A DNA stretch of 64,000 bases from Phytobacter diazotrophicus (GTDB lineage: Bacteria; Pseudomonadota; Gammaproteobacteria; Enterobacterales; Enterobacteriaceae). This document shows, piece by piece, positions 56,323 to 64,000 of the stretch. The notes under the pieces were generated by a model that had not been told where the DNA came from, did no database searches, and saw only the letters and a list, made by a program, of their open reading frames with translations. The position numbers were made by a program, and so were the translations under genes. Within the stretch, counting starts at the first letter, position 1; every line of letters begins with the position of its first letter. Where the stretch lies: contig SMDE01000006.1 in the NCBI GenBank assembly GCA_004346725.1, forward strand, positions 62,001-126,000, given 5' to 3'.

Positions 56323-57366
56323 TTTTATCAGCGAGTTAATTTCTTCCCGCCACGGGCGAATATCGCCGATATTGGCTTCGACCCACTGCGGGTTGTAGTA
56401 GGTATCAAGATAACGTTCGCCGCTGTCGCACAACAGGGTCACGATAGAGCCACTCCGCCCCTCGTCGCGCATACGCGCCGCCAGTTGTAAGGCTCCCCAC
56501 ATATTGGTGCCGGTCGATGCGCCAACCCGACGCCCTAATTGTGTCTCCAGCCATTGCGCCGTTGCCACACTGGCGGCATCCGGCACTCGCAACATCTCGT
56601 CCACCACGTCAGGAATAAATGAAGGTTCGACGCGTGGTCGGCCAATGCCTTCAATTTTGCTTCCCACCGAGGAACGCAGCCTGGCGTCTCGGGTCTGCCA
56701 GAAATCGAGAAACACCGAGTTTTCCGGATCCACGACCATCAGTTCGGTGCTGTAGCCCTGACAGCGAATGTAACGCCCGATAGTGGCCGATGTGCCACCC
56801 GTACCTGCGCTCATGACGATATAGTCCGGCACCGGATGCGGCTCGTTTTTCATCTGGCGAAAAATGCTATCCGCAATGTTGTTATTACCGCGCCAGTCGG
56901 TGGCGCGCTCGGCATAGGTAAACTGATCCATATAATGGCCGTTCAGTTCACGCGCCAGGGTTTCTGAGGCCGCGTAAATCTCGCAGGCGCTCTCCACGAA
57001 GTGACAGCGACCACCGTAAAATTCAATCTGCTCGACTTTTCGTTTTGCCGTGCAATAAGGCATAACGGCAATAAACGGTAATCCCAGCAGACGGGCAAAA
57101 TACGCTTCTGATACCGCCGTTGAACCGGATGACGCTTCAATGATGGTGGTGCCTTCTTTAATCCAGCCATTACACAGGCCATAGAGAAAGAGTGAACGCG
57201 CCAGACGATGTTTAAGGCTTCCGGTTGGATGCGTACTTTCATCTTTCAGATAGAGCCTGATGCCGGGGAAAGCAGGCAGCGCGAGACGGATCAGGTGCGT
57301 GTCCGCAGATCGCTGATAATCGGCATTGATTTCGTTAATGGCGTGCTTAACCCAGTCACTGTTCAT
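56320..57366 (-). CDS. cdsH: PLP-dependent cysteine desulfhydrase-type enzyme (CdsH/CcdA-like)
   Basis: A 348-residue fold-type II PLP enzyme of the cysteine synthase/CBS family: Schiff-base K52 in [10 protein letters not shown], substrate loop ASSGST (78-83) and phosphate-binding [11 protein letters not shown] (187-197). It is divergent from decR, with an operator between them. The same arrangement in Salmonella encodes the cysteine-inducible desulfhydrase CdsH, which degrades cysteine to H2S, ammonia and pyruvate. K-12 lacks it at this site. Function is inferred from family plus neighbourhood. Confidence 0.83.
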   Translation of the reverse strand: MNSDWVKHAINEINADYQRSADTHLIRLALPAFPGIRLYLKDESTHPTGSLKHRLARSLFLYGLCNGWIKEGTTIIEASSGSTAVSEAYFARLLGLPFIAVMPYCTAKRKVEQIEFYGGRCHFVESACEIYAASETLARELNGHYMDQFTYAERATDWRGNNNIADSIFRQMKNEPHPVPDYIVMSAGTGGTSATIGRYIRCQGYSTELMVVDPENSVFLDFWQTRDARLRSSVGSKIEGIGRPRVEPSFIPDVVDEMLRVPDAASVATAQWLETQLGRRVGASTGTNMWGALQLAARMRDEGRSGSIVTLLCDSGERYLDTYYNPQWVEANIGDIRPWREEINSLIK

Positions 57367-57413
57367 ACATCGTTTCCATTTATCATTTTGTGCCCAGATT
57401 AGCGGAAAACGCA

Positions 57414-57436
57414 GGAAAAATTGTTGCCATTTAAAC
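57414..57436. promoter_or_regulatory. Candidate DecR/CyuR operator
   Basis: GGAAAAATTGTTGCCATTT at 57414-57432 matches the TTGTnGnnATTT core with a preceding A-rich flank that I recall as the reported CyuR/DecR site. It sits midway in the 115-bp divergent spacer between the cysteine gene and decR, so it could control both. Confidence 0.65.
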
Positions 57437-57481
57437 TTTGAAATAGACTGTTAAGAGAAAAACTTTCTCCGGGAAGGCGTA

Positions 57482-57940
57482 ATGCTAGATAAAATAGATC
57501 GTAAGTTGCTTTCTTTGCTCCAGCAGGACTGCACACTCTCTTTGCAGGCGCTGGCGGATGCCGTTAATCTGACCAGCACGCCATGCTGGAAACGACTAAA
57601 GCGGCTTGAGGAGGAGGGGATCCTGCTCGGACGGGTAGCCATGCTGGATGCGGAGAAACTTGGCCTGAGCCTGACCGCATTTGTGCTGATCAAAACCCAG
57701 CATCACAGCAGCGACTGGTACTGTCGCTTCACCGCCGTGGTCTCGGAAATGCCGGAAGTGCTTGGATTCTGGCGTATGGCGGGGGAGTATGATTACCTGT
57801 TACGCGTTCAGGTTGCGGACATGAAACGTTATGACGACTTCTACAAAAAACTGGTCAATAGTGTACCTGGCTTGTCCGATGTGACATCCAGTTTTGCGAT
57901 GGAACAGATAAAATACACCACGGCTTTGCCCATTGAATAA
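57482..57940 (+). CDS. decR: Lrp/AsnC-family cysteine-responsive activator DecR (CyuR)
   Basis: 152 residues, as in E. coli YbaO. An N-terminal HTH (about 1-60, with [24 protein letters not shown]) precedes an AsnC-type ligand-binding domain. In E. coli it activates yhaOM cysteine detoxification; here the divergent cysteine desulfhydrase is the obvious local target. Confidence 0.95.
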   Translation: MLDKIDRKLLSLLQQDCTLSLQALADAVNLTSTPCWKRLKRLEEEGILLGRVAMLDAEKLGLSLTAFVLIKTQHHSSDWYCRFTAVVSEMPEVLGFWRMAGEYDYLLRVQVADMKRYDDFYKKLVNSVPGLSDVTSSFAMEQIKYTTALPIE

Positions 57941-57985
57941 CCCTCCCGGCGGTAGCCGGAAAACTCACGTTCAGGATGTAACCGC

Positions 57986-59749
57986 GTGCGATTATTTGCT
58001 CAGTTAAGCTGGTACTTTCGCCGGGAGTGGCGACGCTATCTCGGTGCTGTAGGCCTGCTTATCATTATTGCGATTCTACAACTCGTCCCGCCTAAGGTGG
58101 TGGGGATCATTGTCGATGGCGTTACCCGCCAGCACTTTACCGCATCGCAGATCATGATGTGGGTCGGGACACTGGTGCTGATTGCTATCGTCATCTACCT
58201 GCTGCGCTATGTCTGGCGCGTCTGGCTGTTTGGCGCGTCCTATCAGCTCGCCGTCGAGCTACGCGAAGATTTTTACCGCCAGCTCAGCCGCCAGCATCCG
58301 GAATTTTATCTGCGCCACCGTACCGGCGACTTGATGGCGCGCGCTACGAATGACGTTGACCGGGTGGTGTTCGCCGCCGGGGAAGGCGTGCTCACGCTGG
58401 TGGATTCACTGGTGATGGGCTGCGTGGTGCTGGTGGTGATGTCCACGCAGATTAGCTGGCAGCTGACGCTGTTGTCGCTGTTGCCAATGCCGATTATGGC
58501 CATTTTTATTAAACGTTACGGCGACCAGTTGCACCAGCGCTTCAAGCTGGCGCAGGCGGCGTTCTCCTCGCTGAACGATCGTACTCAGGAGAGCATGACC
58601 AGCATTCGCATGATCAAGGCATTTGGTCTGGAAGACAGGCAATCGGCGCTGTTTGCCGCGGAGGCCGCCGATACCGGGGCGAAAAACATGCGTGTCGCCC
58701 GCGTCGATGCCCGTTTTGATCCGACCATTTATATTGCTATCGGCATGGCAAACCTGCTGGCGATTGGCGGCGGGAGCTGGATGGTGATTCAGGGCTCGCT
58801 CACGCTGGGGCAGCTTACCAGCTTCACCATGTATCTTGGCTTAATGATTTGGCCGATGCTGGCGCTGGCCTGGATGTTTAACATCGTTGAGCGCGGCAGC
58901 GCCGCCTATAGCCGTATTCGCGACATGCTGGCGGAAGCGCCGGTGGTGACCGACGGTACAGAACCGGTTCCGGAAGGGCGCGGTAGCCTGCAGATTACGA
59001 TTCGCGAATTTACGTATCCGCAAACGGCACAGCCGATTTTGAATAATGTGAATGTCTCCCTGCTACCTGGCCAGATGTTAGGGATTTGCGGGCCAACGGG
59101 GGCGGGTAAATCCACCTTGCTCTCTCTGATTCAGCGCCATTTCGATGTTGAGCAGGGGGATATTCGTTTCCATGGGGTGCCGCTGACGCAACTAAAACTG
59201 GATGACTGGCGCAGCCGCCTGGCGGTGGTGAATCAGACACCGTTCCTGTTCTCCGACACTGTCGCCAATAATATCGCGCTGGGTAAACCGGGGGCGACGC
59301 AGGACGAGATTGAACATGTGGCGCGGCTTGCCAGCGTGCATGAGGATATCCTGCGCCTGCCGCAGGGCTATGATACCGAAGTCGGCGAGCGCGGCGTAAT
59401 GCTCTCCGGCGGGCAAAAGCAGCGTATCTCAATTGCCCGCGCGCTGCTGCTGAACGCAGAGATTCTGCTGTTGGACGATGCGCTCTCTGCCGTAGATGGC
59501 CGCACCGAGCACCAGATTCTACATAACCTGCGTCAGTGGGGAGAAGGGCGTACGGTAATTATCAGCGCTCATCGCCTGTCGGCGCTGACGGAAGCCAGTG
59601 AGATTTTAGTGATGCAGCATGGACATATCGGGCAACGTGGGCAACATGAACAGCTTGCGCGCCAGCCCGGCTGGTATCGTGATATGTATCGCTATCAACA
59701 ACTGGAAGCGGCGCTGGATGACACGCCAGAGGAGGCGGTTGATGCGTAA
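57986..59749 (+). CDS. mdlA: ABC exporter subunit MdlA
   Basis: 587-residue half-transporter: six N-terminal helices, then a nucleotide-binding domain with Walker A GPTGAGKS, signature LSGGQKQ and Walker [14 protein letters not shown]. The start is GTG after AGGATG. The 3' end overlaps mdlB by 8 nt, so the two most likely form a heterodimer. The exported substrate is not known. Confidence 0.96.
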   Translation: MRLFAQLSWYFRREWRRYLGAVGLLIIIAILQLVPPKVVGIIVDGVTRQHFTASQIMMWVGTLVLIAIVIYLLRYVWRVWLFGASYQLAVELREDFYRQLSRQHPEFYLRHRTGDLMARATNDVDRVVFAAGEGVLTLVDSLVMGCVVLVVMSTQISWQLTLLSLLPMPIMAIFIKRYGDQLHQRFKLAQAAFSSLNDRTQESMTSIRMIKAFGLEDRQSALFAAEAADTGAKNMRVARVDARFDPTIYIAIGMANLLAIGGGSWMVIQGSLTLGQLTSFTMYLGLMIWPMLALAWMFNIVERGSAAYSRIRDMLAEAPVVTDGTEPVPEGRGSLQITIREFTYPQTAQPILNNVNVSLLPGQMLGICGPTGAGKSTLLSLIQRHFDVEQGDIRFHGVPLTQLKLDDWRSRLAVVNQTPFLFSDTVANNIALGKPGATQDEIEHVARLASVHEDILRLPQGYDTEVGERGVMLSGGQKQRISIARALLLNAEILLLDDALSAVDGRTEHQILHNLRQWGEGRTVIISAHRLSALTEASEILVMQHGHIGQRGQHEQLARQPGWYRDMYRYQQLEAALDDTPEEAVDA

Positions 59750-61520
59750 GTTAGTGCAACAGTGGCCTACTCTGAAACGGTTGCTGGTCTACGGTTCTCC
59801 CTGGCGTAAACCGCTGACCAAAGCCGTCGTGATGCTGTGGGTCGCGGCGGCGGCGGAAGTGTCCGGACCGGCGCTGATCAGCTATTTTATCGACAATATG
59901 GTGGCGAAAAGCTACCTGCCCGTTGGGCTGGTGGCGGGGATGGTCGTTGTCTATGTCGGCCTGCAGGTGCTGGCGGCCGGGCTGCATTATGCCCAGGCGC
60001 TGCTGTTTAACCAGGCCGCCGTCGGCGTGGTACAGCGGTTGCGTACCGATGTGATGGATGCTGCTCTGCGACAGCCGCTGAGCGCCTTCGACACCCAGCC
60101 GGTCGGGCAGATCATTTCGCGTGTGACCAACGATACCGAAGTGATCCGCGATCTCTATGTGACGGTGGTGGCGACAGTATTGCGCAGTGCGGCGCTGATT
60201 GGCGCGATGCTGGTGGCGATGTTCAGCCTCGACTGGCGTATGGCGCTTGTCGCTATCTGTATCTTCCCGGCGGTTATCATCGTGATGTTGATATATCAGC
60301 GTTACAGCACGCCAATTGTGCGCCGTATGCGGGCTTACCTGGCGGATATCAACGATGGCTTCAACGAAGTCATCAATGGGATGAGCGTGATCCAGCAGTT
60401 TCGCCAGCAGGCGCGTTTTGGTGAGCGCATGGGATCGGCAAGCCGCTCCCATTACCTGGCGCGAATGCAGACGTTACGTCTCGATGGCTTCCTGCTGCGT
60501 CCTTTACTGAGCCTCTTTTCCGCGCTGGTGCTGTGCGGCCTGTTAATGCTGTTTGGCTTTAGCCCGGCTGGCACGATGGAGGTTGGGGTGCTGTATGCCT
60601 TTATCAGTTATCTTGGTCGCCTGAATGAACCGTTGATTGAGCTGACGACCCAGCAGTCGATGCTCCAGCAGGCAGTAGTGGCCGGGGAGCGTGTCTTTGA
60701 GCTGATGGACTGTCCACGCCAGACCTATGGCTACGACGATGAGCCGCTAAAAAGCGGGTCTATTGATATCAACGATGTCTCGTTTGCCTATCGTGATGAC
60801 CGTCTGGTGCTGCAGGACATTAGCCTGAATGTACCTGCCCGCAGTTTTGTGGCCCTGGTGGGGCATACCGGTAGCGGTAAAAGTACGCTGGCAAGCCTGC
60901 TCATGGGCTACTACCCGCTGACCAAAGGAGAAATCCGCCTGGATGGCCGGCCACTCTCCGCGCTGAGCCACAGCACATTGCGTAAAGGAGTAGCGATGGT
61001 GCAACAAGACCCGGTGGTGATGGCGGATACCTTCTTTGCCAACGTCACGCTGGGGCGTGATATTTCCGAGGAGCAGGTCTGGCATGCGCTGGAGGTGGTG
61101 CAATTGGCCGGGCTGGCGCGCGAAATGCCGGAGGGGATTTATACCCGCCTTGGCGAGCAGGGGAATAATCTCTCCGTCGGGCAGAAGCAACTGCTGGCGC
61201 TGGCGCGTGTACTGGTTGATACGCCGCAAATTCTGATTCTGGACGAAGCAACGGCGAATATCGATTCAGGCACCGAAAAGGCCATTCAGCAGGCGCTGGT
61301 GGCGGTCCGGCAGCACACGACACTGGTCGTGATTGCACACCGGCTGTCGACGATTGTCGAGGCGGAAACCATTCTTGTCCTCAATCGCGGTCAGGCCGTT
61401 GAACGTGGTACGCATCAGCAACTGCTTGAGGCAAAAGGGCGCTACTGGCAGATGTATCAACTGCAACTGGCAGGGGAGGAGCTTGCCGCCAGTGTTCGAG
61501 AAGAATCGCTAATCGCCTGA
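59742..61520 (+). CDS. mdlB: ABC exporter subunit MdlB
   Basis: 592-residue half-transporter, start 59742 with GGAGG upstream inside the mdlA end. Walker A is GHTGSGKS and Walker [14 protein letters not shown]. The signature reads LSVGQKQ, one residue away from the LSGGQ consensus, as in E. coli MdlB. In the asymmetric pair the two ATP sites may differ in activity. Confidence 0.96.
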   Translation: MRKLVQQWPTLKRLLVYGSPWRKPLTKAVVMLWVAAAAEVSGPALISYFIDNMVAKSYLPVGLVAGMVVVYVGLQVLAAGLHYAQALLFNQAAVGVVQRLRTDVMDAALRQPLSAFDTQPVGQIISRVTNDTEVIRDLYVTVVATVLRSAALIGAMLVAMFSLDWRMALVAICIFPAVIIVMLIYQRYSTPIVRRMRAYLADINDGFNEVINGMSVIQQFRQQARFGERMGSASRSHYLARMQTLRLDGFLLRPLLSLFSALVLCGLLMLFGFSPAGTMEVGVLYAFISYLGRLNEPLIELTTQQSMLQQAVVAGERVFELMDCPRQTYGYDDEPLKSGSIDINDVSFAYRDDRLVLQDISLNVPARSFVALVGHTGSGKSTLASLLMGYYPLTKGEIRLDGRPLSALSHSTLRKGVAMVQQDPVVMADTFFANVTLGRDISEEQVWHALEVVQLAGLAREMPEGIYTRLGEQGNNLSVGQKQLLALARVLVDTPQILILDEATANIDSGTEKAIQQALVAVRQHTTLVVIAHRLSTIVEAETILVLNRGQAVERGTHQQLLEAKGRYWQMYQLQLAGEELAASVREESLIA

Positions 61521-61566
61521 TGCACCAAAATTAAGCATGCTACTAACAGGATCCGCTGTTGGTGCA
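61521..61566. promoter_or_regulatory. Candidate NtrC half-sites upstream of glnK
   Basis: TGCACCA (61521-61527) and TGGTGCA (61560-61566) are perfect NtrC half-sites in inverted orientation, 140-185 bp upstream of the sigma-54 promoter. Their partner half-sites are degenerate, so the exact dimer sites are uncertain. Confidence 0.45.
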
Positions 61567-61574
61567 AAAAAGTA

Positions 61575-61608
61575 ACGCACCACGCACTGTCGTGGTGCGT
61601 TTTTCTTT
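61575..61608 (+). terminator. Terminator after mdlB
   Basis: ACGCACCACG / CGTGGTGCGT, a perfect 10-bp stem with a 6-nt loop and TTTTCTTTT. Confidence 0.93.
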
Positions 61609-61704
61609 TCCAGGAACAATCTGAACCATTCCCATTTTCATCGCTGCGCTATGACATCCTTCTTAGACGGCTTAACAGCCTGAAATTTTCCCGTTTTTCA
61701 TTTT

Positions 61705-61720
61705 TGGCACACCGCTTGCA
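61705..61720 (+). promoter_or_regulatory. Sigma-54 promoter for glnK-amtB
   Basis: TGGCAC-ACCGC-TTGCA is a full match to the -24/-12 consensus, 55 bp before the glnK ATG. It implies nitrogen-limitation control by NtrC. Confidence 0.9.
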
Positions 61721-61775
61721 ATATCTCATGCGTATTAGCTGCGGCCATTATCGATTTTCGACTGGAGGGGGATCT

Positions 61776-62114
61776 ATGAAGCTGGTTACCGTGGTAATTA
61801 AGCCATTCAAACTGGAAGACGTTCGTGAAGCGCTGTCTTCAATTGGTATTCAAGGGTTAACCGTAACCGAAGTGAAAGGTTTCGGACGTCAGAAAGGACA
61901 CGCTGAGTTGTACCGTGGTGCGGAGTACAGCGTTAACTTCCTGCCAAAAGTGAAGATTGATGTGGCAATTGCTGACGATCAGCTCGATGAAGTCATTGAT
62001 GTCATTAGCAAAGCGGCCTACACCGGAAAAATTGGCGACGGCAAAATTTTCGTTGCCGAGCTGCAACGCGTCATTCGTATTCGTACCGGCGAAGCCGACG
62101 AAGCGGCACTGTAA
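61776..62114 (+). CDS. glnK: Nitrogen regulatory PII-family protein GlnK
   Basis: 112 residues from ATG 61776; the longer frame would begin over the promoter. Tyr51 in the T-loop (RGAEYSVNF) is the uridylylation site. GlnK plugs AmtB when ammonium is plentiful. It is followed by amtB after 30 nt. Confidence 0.98.
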   Translation: MKLVTVVIKPFKLEDVREALSSIGIQGLTVTEVKGFGRQKGHAELYRGAEYSVNFLPKVKIDVAIADDQLDEVIDVISKAAYTGKIGDGKIFVAELQRVIRIRTGEADEAAL

Positions 62115-62144
62115 TACCTGGCACACAGTGAGGGGATGGGTAAA

Positions 62145-63434
62145 ATGAAGAAAGCACTATTAAAAGCGGGTCTGGCCTCGCTGGCATTACTGCCGTGTCT
62201 GGCTATGGCAGCCGATCCGGTTGTCGTCGATAAAGCCGACAATGCCTTTATGATGATTTGCACCGCGCTGGTGCTGTTTATGTCAATTCCGGGCATCGCC
62301 CTGTTCTATGGTGGTTTAATCCGCGGTAAAAACGTCCTTTCTATGCTGACACAGGTTGCGGTTACGTTCGCACTGGTGTGCGTGCTGTGGGTGGTTTACG
62401 GCTACTCTCTGGCCTTTGGCACTGGCGGCAGCTTCTTCGGTAGCTTCGACTGGGTGATGCTGAAAAATATTGAGCTGAAAGCGCTGATGGGCACCATCTA
62501 TCAGTACATTCACGTTGCGTTCCAGGGCTCGTTTGCCTGTATTACCGTCGGCCTGATTGTCGGTGCGCTGGCAGAACGTATCCGTTTCTCCGCAGTACTG
62601 ATTTTCGTCGTGGTATGGCTGACGCTGTCCTACGTGCCGATCGCACACATGGTCTGGGGTGGTGGTCTGCTGGCAACCCATGGCGCCATGGATTTTGCGG
62701 GCGGTACAGTCGTTCACATCAACGCAGCCGTTGCAGGCCTGGTGGGTGCTTACCTGATTGGCAAACGCGTCGGTTTCGGTAAAGAAGCGTTTAAACCGCA
62801 CAACCTGCCGATGGTGTTTACCGGTACAGCAATCCTCTATTTTGGCTGGTTCGGCTTCAACGCCGGTTCTGCGAGTGCTGCGAACGAAATTGCGGGTCTG
62901 GCTTTCGTTAACACCGTCGTGGCAACAGCGGGTGCGATCCTCTCTTGGGTCTTCGGTGAGTGGGCGCTGCGCGGCAAACCGTCTCTGTTGGGTGCCTGTT
63001 CTGGTGCGATTGCTGGCCTCGTGGGTATCACCCCGGCGTGTGGTTACGTTGGTGTAGGTGGCGCGCTGATCGTGGGCATCGTTGCAGGTCTGGCGGGGCT
63101 GTGGGGCGTTACCGCGCTGAAACGCTGGCTGCGTGTTGACGACCCGTGTGATGTCTTCGGTGTTCACGGCGTGTGCGGTATCGTAGGTTGTATCATGACA
63201 GGTATCTTCGCAGCCACTTCACTGGGCGGCGTGGGTTATGCCGAAGGCGTGACCATGGGCCATCAGGTTCTGGTACAACTGGAAAGTATCGCCATTACTA
63301 TCGTATGGTCTGGTATTGTCGCCTTTATCGGTTACAAACTGGCTGATATGACAGTGGGTCTGCGTGTTCCGGAAGATCAGGAACGCGAAGGGCTGGACGT
63401 CAACAGCCACGGCGAGAACGCCTACAACGCCTGA
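62145..63434 (+). CDS. amtB: Ammonium transporter AmtB
   Basis: 429 residues including a cleavable signal peptide (about 1-22, ending LAMA). 11 helices follow, with the conserved HINAA and FGVHGVCG segments that carry the twin pore histidines. The start at 62145 is preferred to 62136 because AGGGG (62131-62135) abuts the earlier ATG but is correctly spaced for the later one. Trimeric channel regulated by GlnK. Confidence 0.97.
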   Translation: MKKALLKAGLASLALLPCLAMAADPVVVDKADNAFMMICTALVLFMSIPGIALFYGGLIRGKNVLSMLTQVAVTFALVCVLWVVYGYSLAFGTGGSFFGSFDWVMLKNIELKALMGTIYQYIHVAFQGSFACITVGLIVGALAERIRFSAVLIFVVVWLTLSYVPIAHMVWGGGLLATHGAMDFAGGTVVHINAAVAGLVGAYLIGKRVGFGKEAFKPHNLPMVFTGTAILYFGWFGFNAGSASAANEIAGLAFVNTVVATAGAILSWVFGEWALRGKPSLLGACSGAIAGLVGITPACGYVGVGGALIVGIVAGLAGLWGVTALKRWLRVDDPCDVFGVHGVCGIVGCIMTGIFAATSLGGVGYAEGVTMGHQVLVQLESIAITIVWSGIVAFIGYKLADMTVGLRVPEDQEREGLDVNSHGENAYNA

Positions 63435-63459
63435 TCGAACTGAGTTATCTCCTGAGCAA

Positions 63460-63490
63460 CATAAGCCTCCCCATTGGGAGGCTTATGTTA
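63460..63490. terminator. Terminator between amtB and tesB
   Basis: CATAAGCCTCCC / GGGAGGCTTATG, a perfect 12-bp stem with a CATT loop, between convergent genes. U-tracts are short on both sides. Confidence 0.8.
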
Positions 63491-63501
63491 TTGTACTGCG
63501 G

Positions 63502-64000
63502 TCAGACCGCCGCATCGCGGTTACGCATTACCCCTTCCTGGACGGTAGAGGCGACCAGGACGCCATCCCGGTTGTAAAACTCTCCGCGGACAAAACCGCG
63601 TGCGCTCGATGCCGAGGTACTTTCCACACTGTAAAGCAGCCAGTCGTTTAAATCGAAAGGGCGATGGAACCACATGGAGTGGTCGATGGTTGCCACCTGC
63701 ATGCCTTTTTCGAGAAAACCTACGCCATGGGGCTGGAGCGCAACCAACAGGAAGTGAAAGTCAGACGCGTAGCCGAGCAGATATTGCTGGACGCGTAAAT
63801 CCTGCGGCAACGTGCCATTGGCGCGCATCCAGACCTGGCGGGTTGGCTCGGCGACGTGTCCTTTTAGCGGGTTGTGAAATTCCACGGGGCGGATTTCAAT
63901 CGGTTTGTCGCCGAGAAATTTCTCTTTTACCAGCGGCGGTAAAAACGCAGACAGCTCGCGGGCAATTTCCGTTTCGGATTTCAACGACTCCGGTGCTGGC
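63502..64000 (-). CDS. tesB: Acyl-CoA thioesterase II TesB, 3' part
   Basis: C-terminal 165 residues of the double-hotdog thioesterase; the gene continues beyond the right edge in an open frame. It contains [36 protein letters not shown] and the closing [14 protein letters not shown], as in E. coli TesB. It hydrolyses medium- to long-chain acyl-CoAs. Partial only because of the window edge. Confidence 0.95.
   Translation of the reverse strand, partial: PAPESLKSETEIARELSAFLPPLVKEKFLGDKPIEIRPVEFHNPLKGHVAEPTRQVWMRANGTLPQDLRVQQYLLGYASDFHFLLVALQPHGVGFLEKGMQVATIDHSMWFHRPFDLNDWLLYSVESTSASSARGFVRGEFYNRDGVLVASTVQEGVMRNRDAAV

Overview
This window is a chromosomal segment of an Enterobacteriaceae bacterium. 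Nearly every gene has a close E. coli K-12 counterpart at almost identical length, in the K-12 order from proY to tesB: proY, malZ, acpH, queA, tgt, yajC, secD, secF, yajD, tsx, yajI, nrdR, ribD, ribH, nusB, thiL, pgpA, yajO, dxs, ispA, xseB, thiI, yajL, panE, yajQ, yajR, cyoEDCBA, ampG, yajG, bolA, tig, clpP, clpX, lon, hupB, ppiD, ybaV, fadM, queC, ybaE, cof, decR, mdlA, mdlB, glnK, amtB, tesB. It is not E. coli K-12. It carries extra genes at five joints, and as in Salmonella it has a PLP-dependent cysteine desulfhydrase-type gene beside decR. A Citrobacter/Enterobacter/Klebsiella-like genus is a reasonable guess, but the sequence alone does not fix it.

Layout. 1-6895: end of a transporter, maltodextrin glucosidase, a two-gene DUF2339/DUF3999 membrane module that K-12 lacks here, and ACP phosphodiesterase. 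7095-12634: queuosine genes queA-tgt followed by the yajC-secD-secF preprotein translocase operon. 12806-14501: HNH protein YajD, an unrecognised 404-residue membrane protein and a possible 27-codon ORF. 14560-20530: Tsx porin, lipoprotein YajI, then the nrdR-ribD-ribH-nusB-thiL-pgpA cluster. 20620-24866: the isoprenoid/DXP operon xseB-ispA-dxs-yajO. 25196-30836: thiI, a YcxB-like membrane protein, then yajL-panE, yajQ and yajR. 31128-35916: the cytochrome bo3 operon. 36452-39490: an Hsp70 and membrane-anchored J-domain protein pair inserted between cyoA and ampG. 39523-41618: ampG and yajG. 41922-51297: the bolA, tig, clpP, clpX, lon, hupB, ppiD proteostasis block. 51442-53593: ybaV, fadM, a 570-bp structured spacer, queC. 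53661-57940: ybaE, cof and the cysteine-responsive pair. 57986-64000: ABC exporter mdlAB, the nitrogen-regulated glnK-amtB operon and the 3' end of tesB.

Regulatory signals that can be read directly include sigma-32-type promoters before clpP and lon, a sigma-54 promoter before glnK, a gearbox-like -10 before bolA, a palindromic FadR-type operator before fadM, a DecR/CyuR-type operator between the cysteine gene and decR, many rho-independent terminators, two 125-bp ERIC elements and several REP-type hairpins. I saw no rRNA, tRNA, CRISPR array, insertion sequence or intact prophage. The most interesting parts are the accessory insertions: the Hsp70/J pair with its leader hairpin, the DUF2339/DUF3999 pair, the 404-residue membrane protein, and the unexplained fadM-queC spacer.
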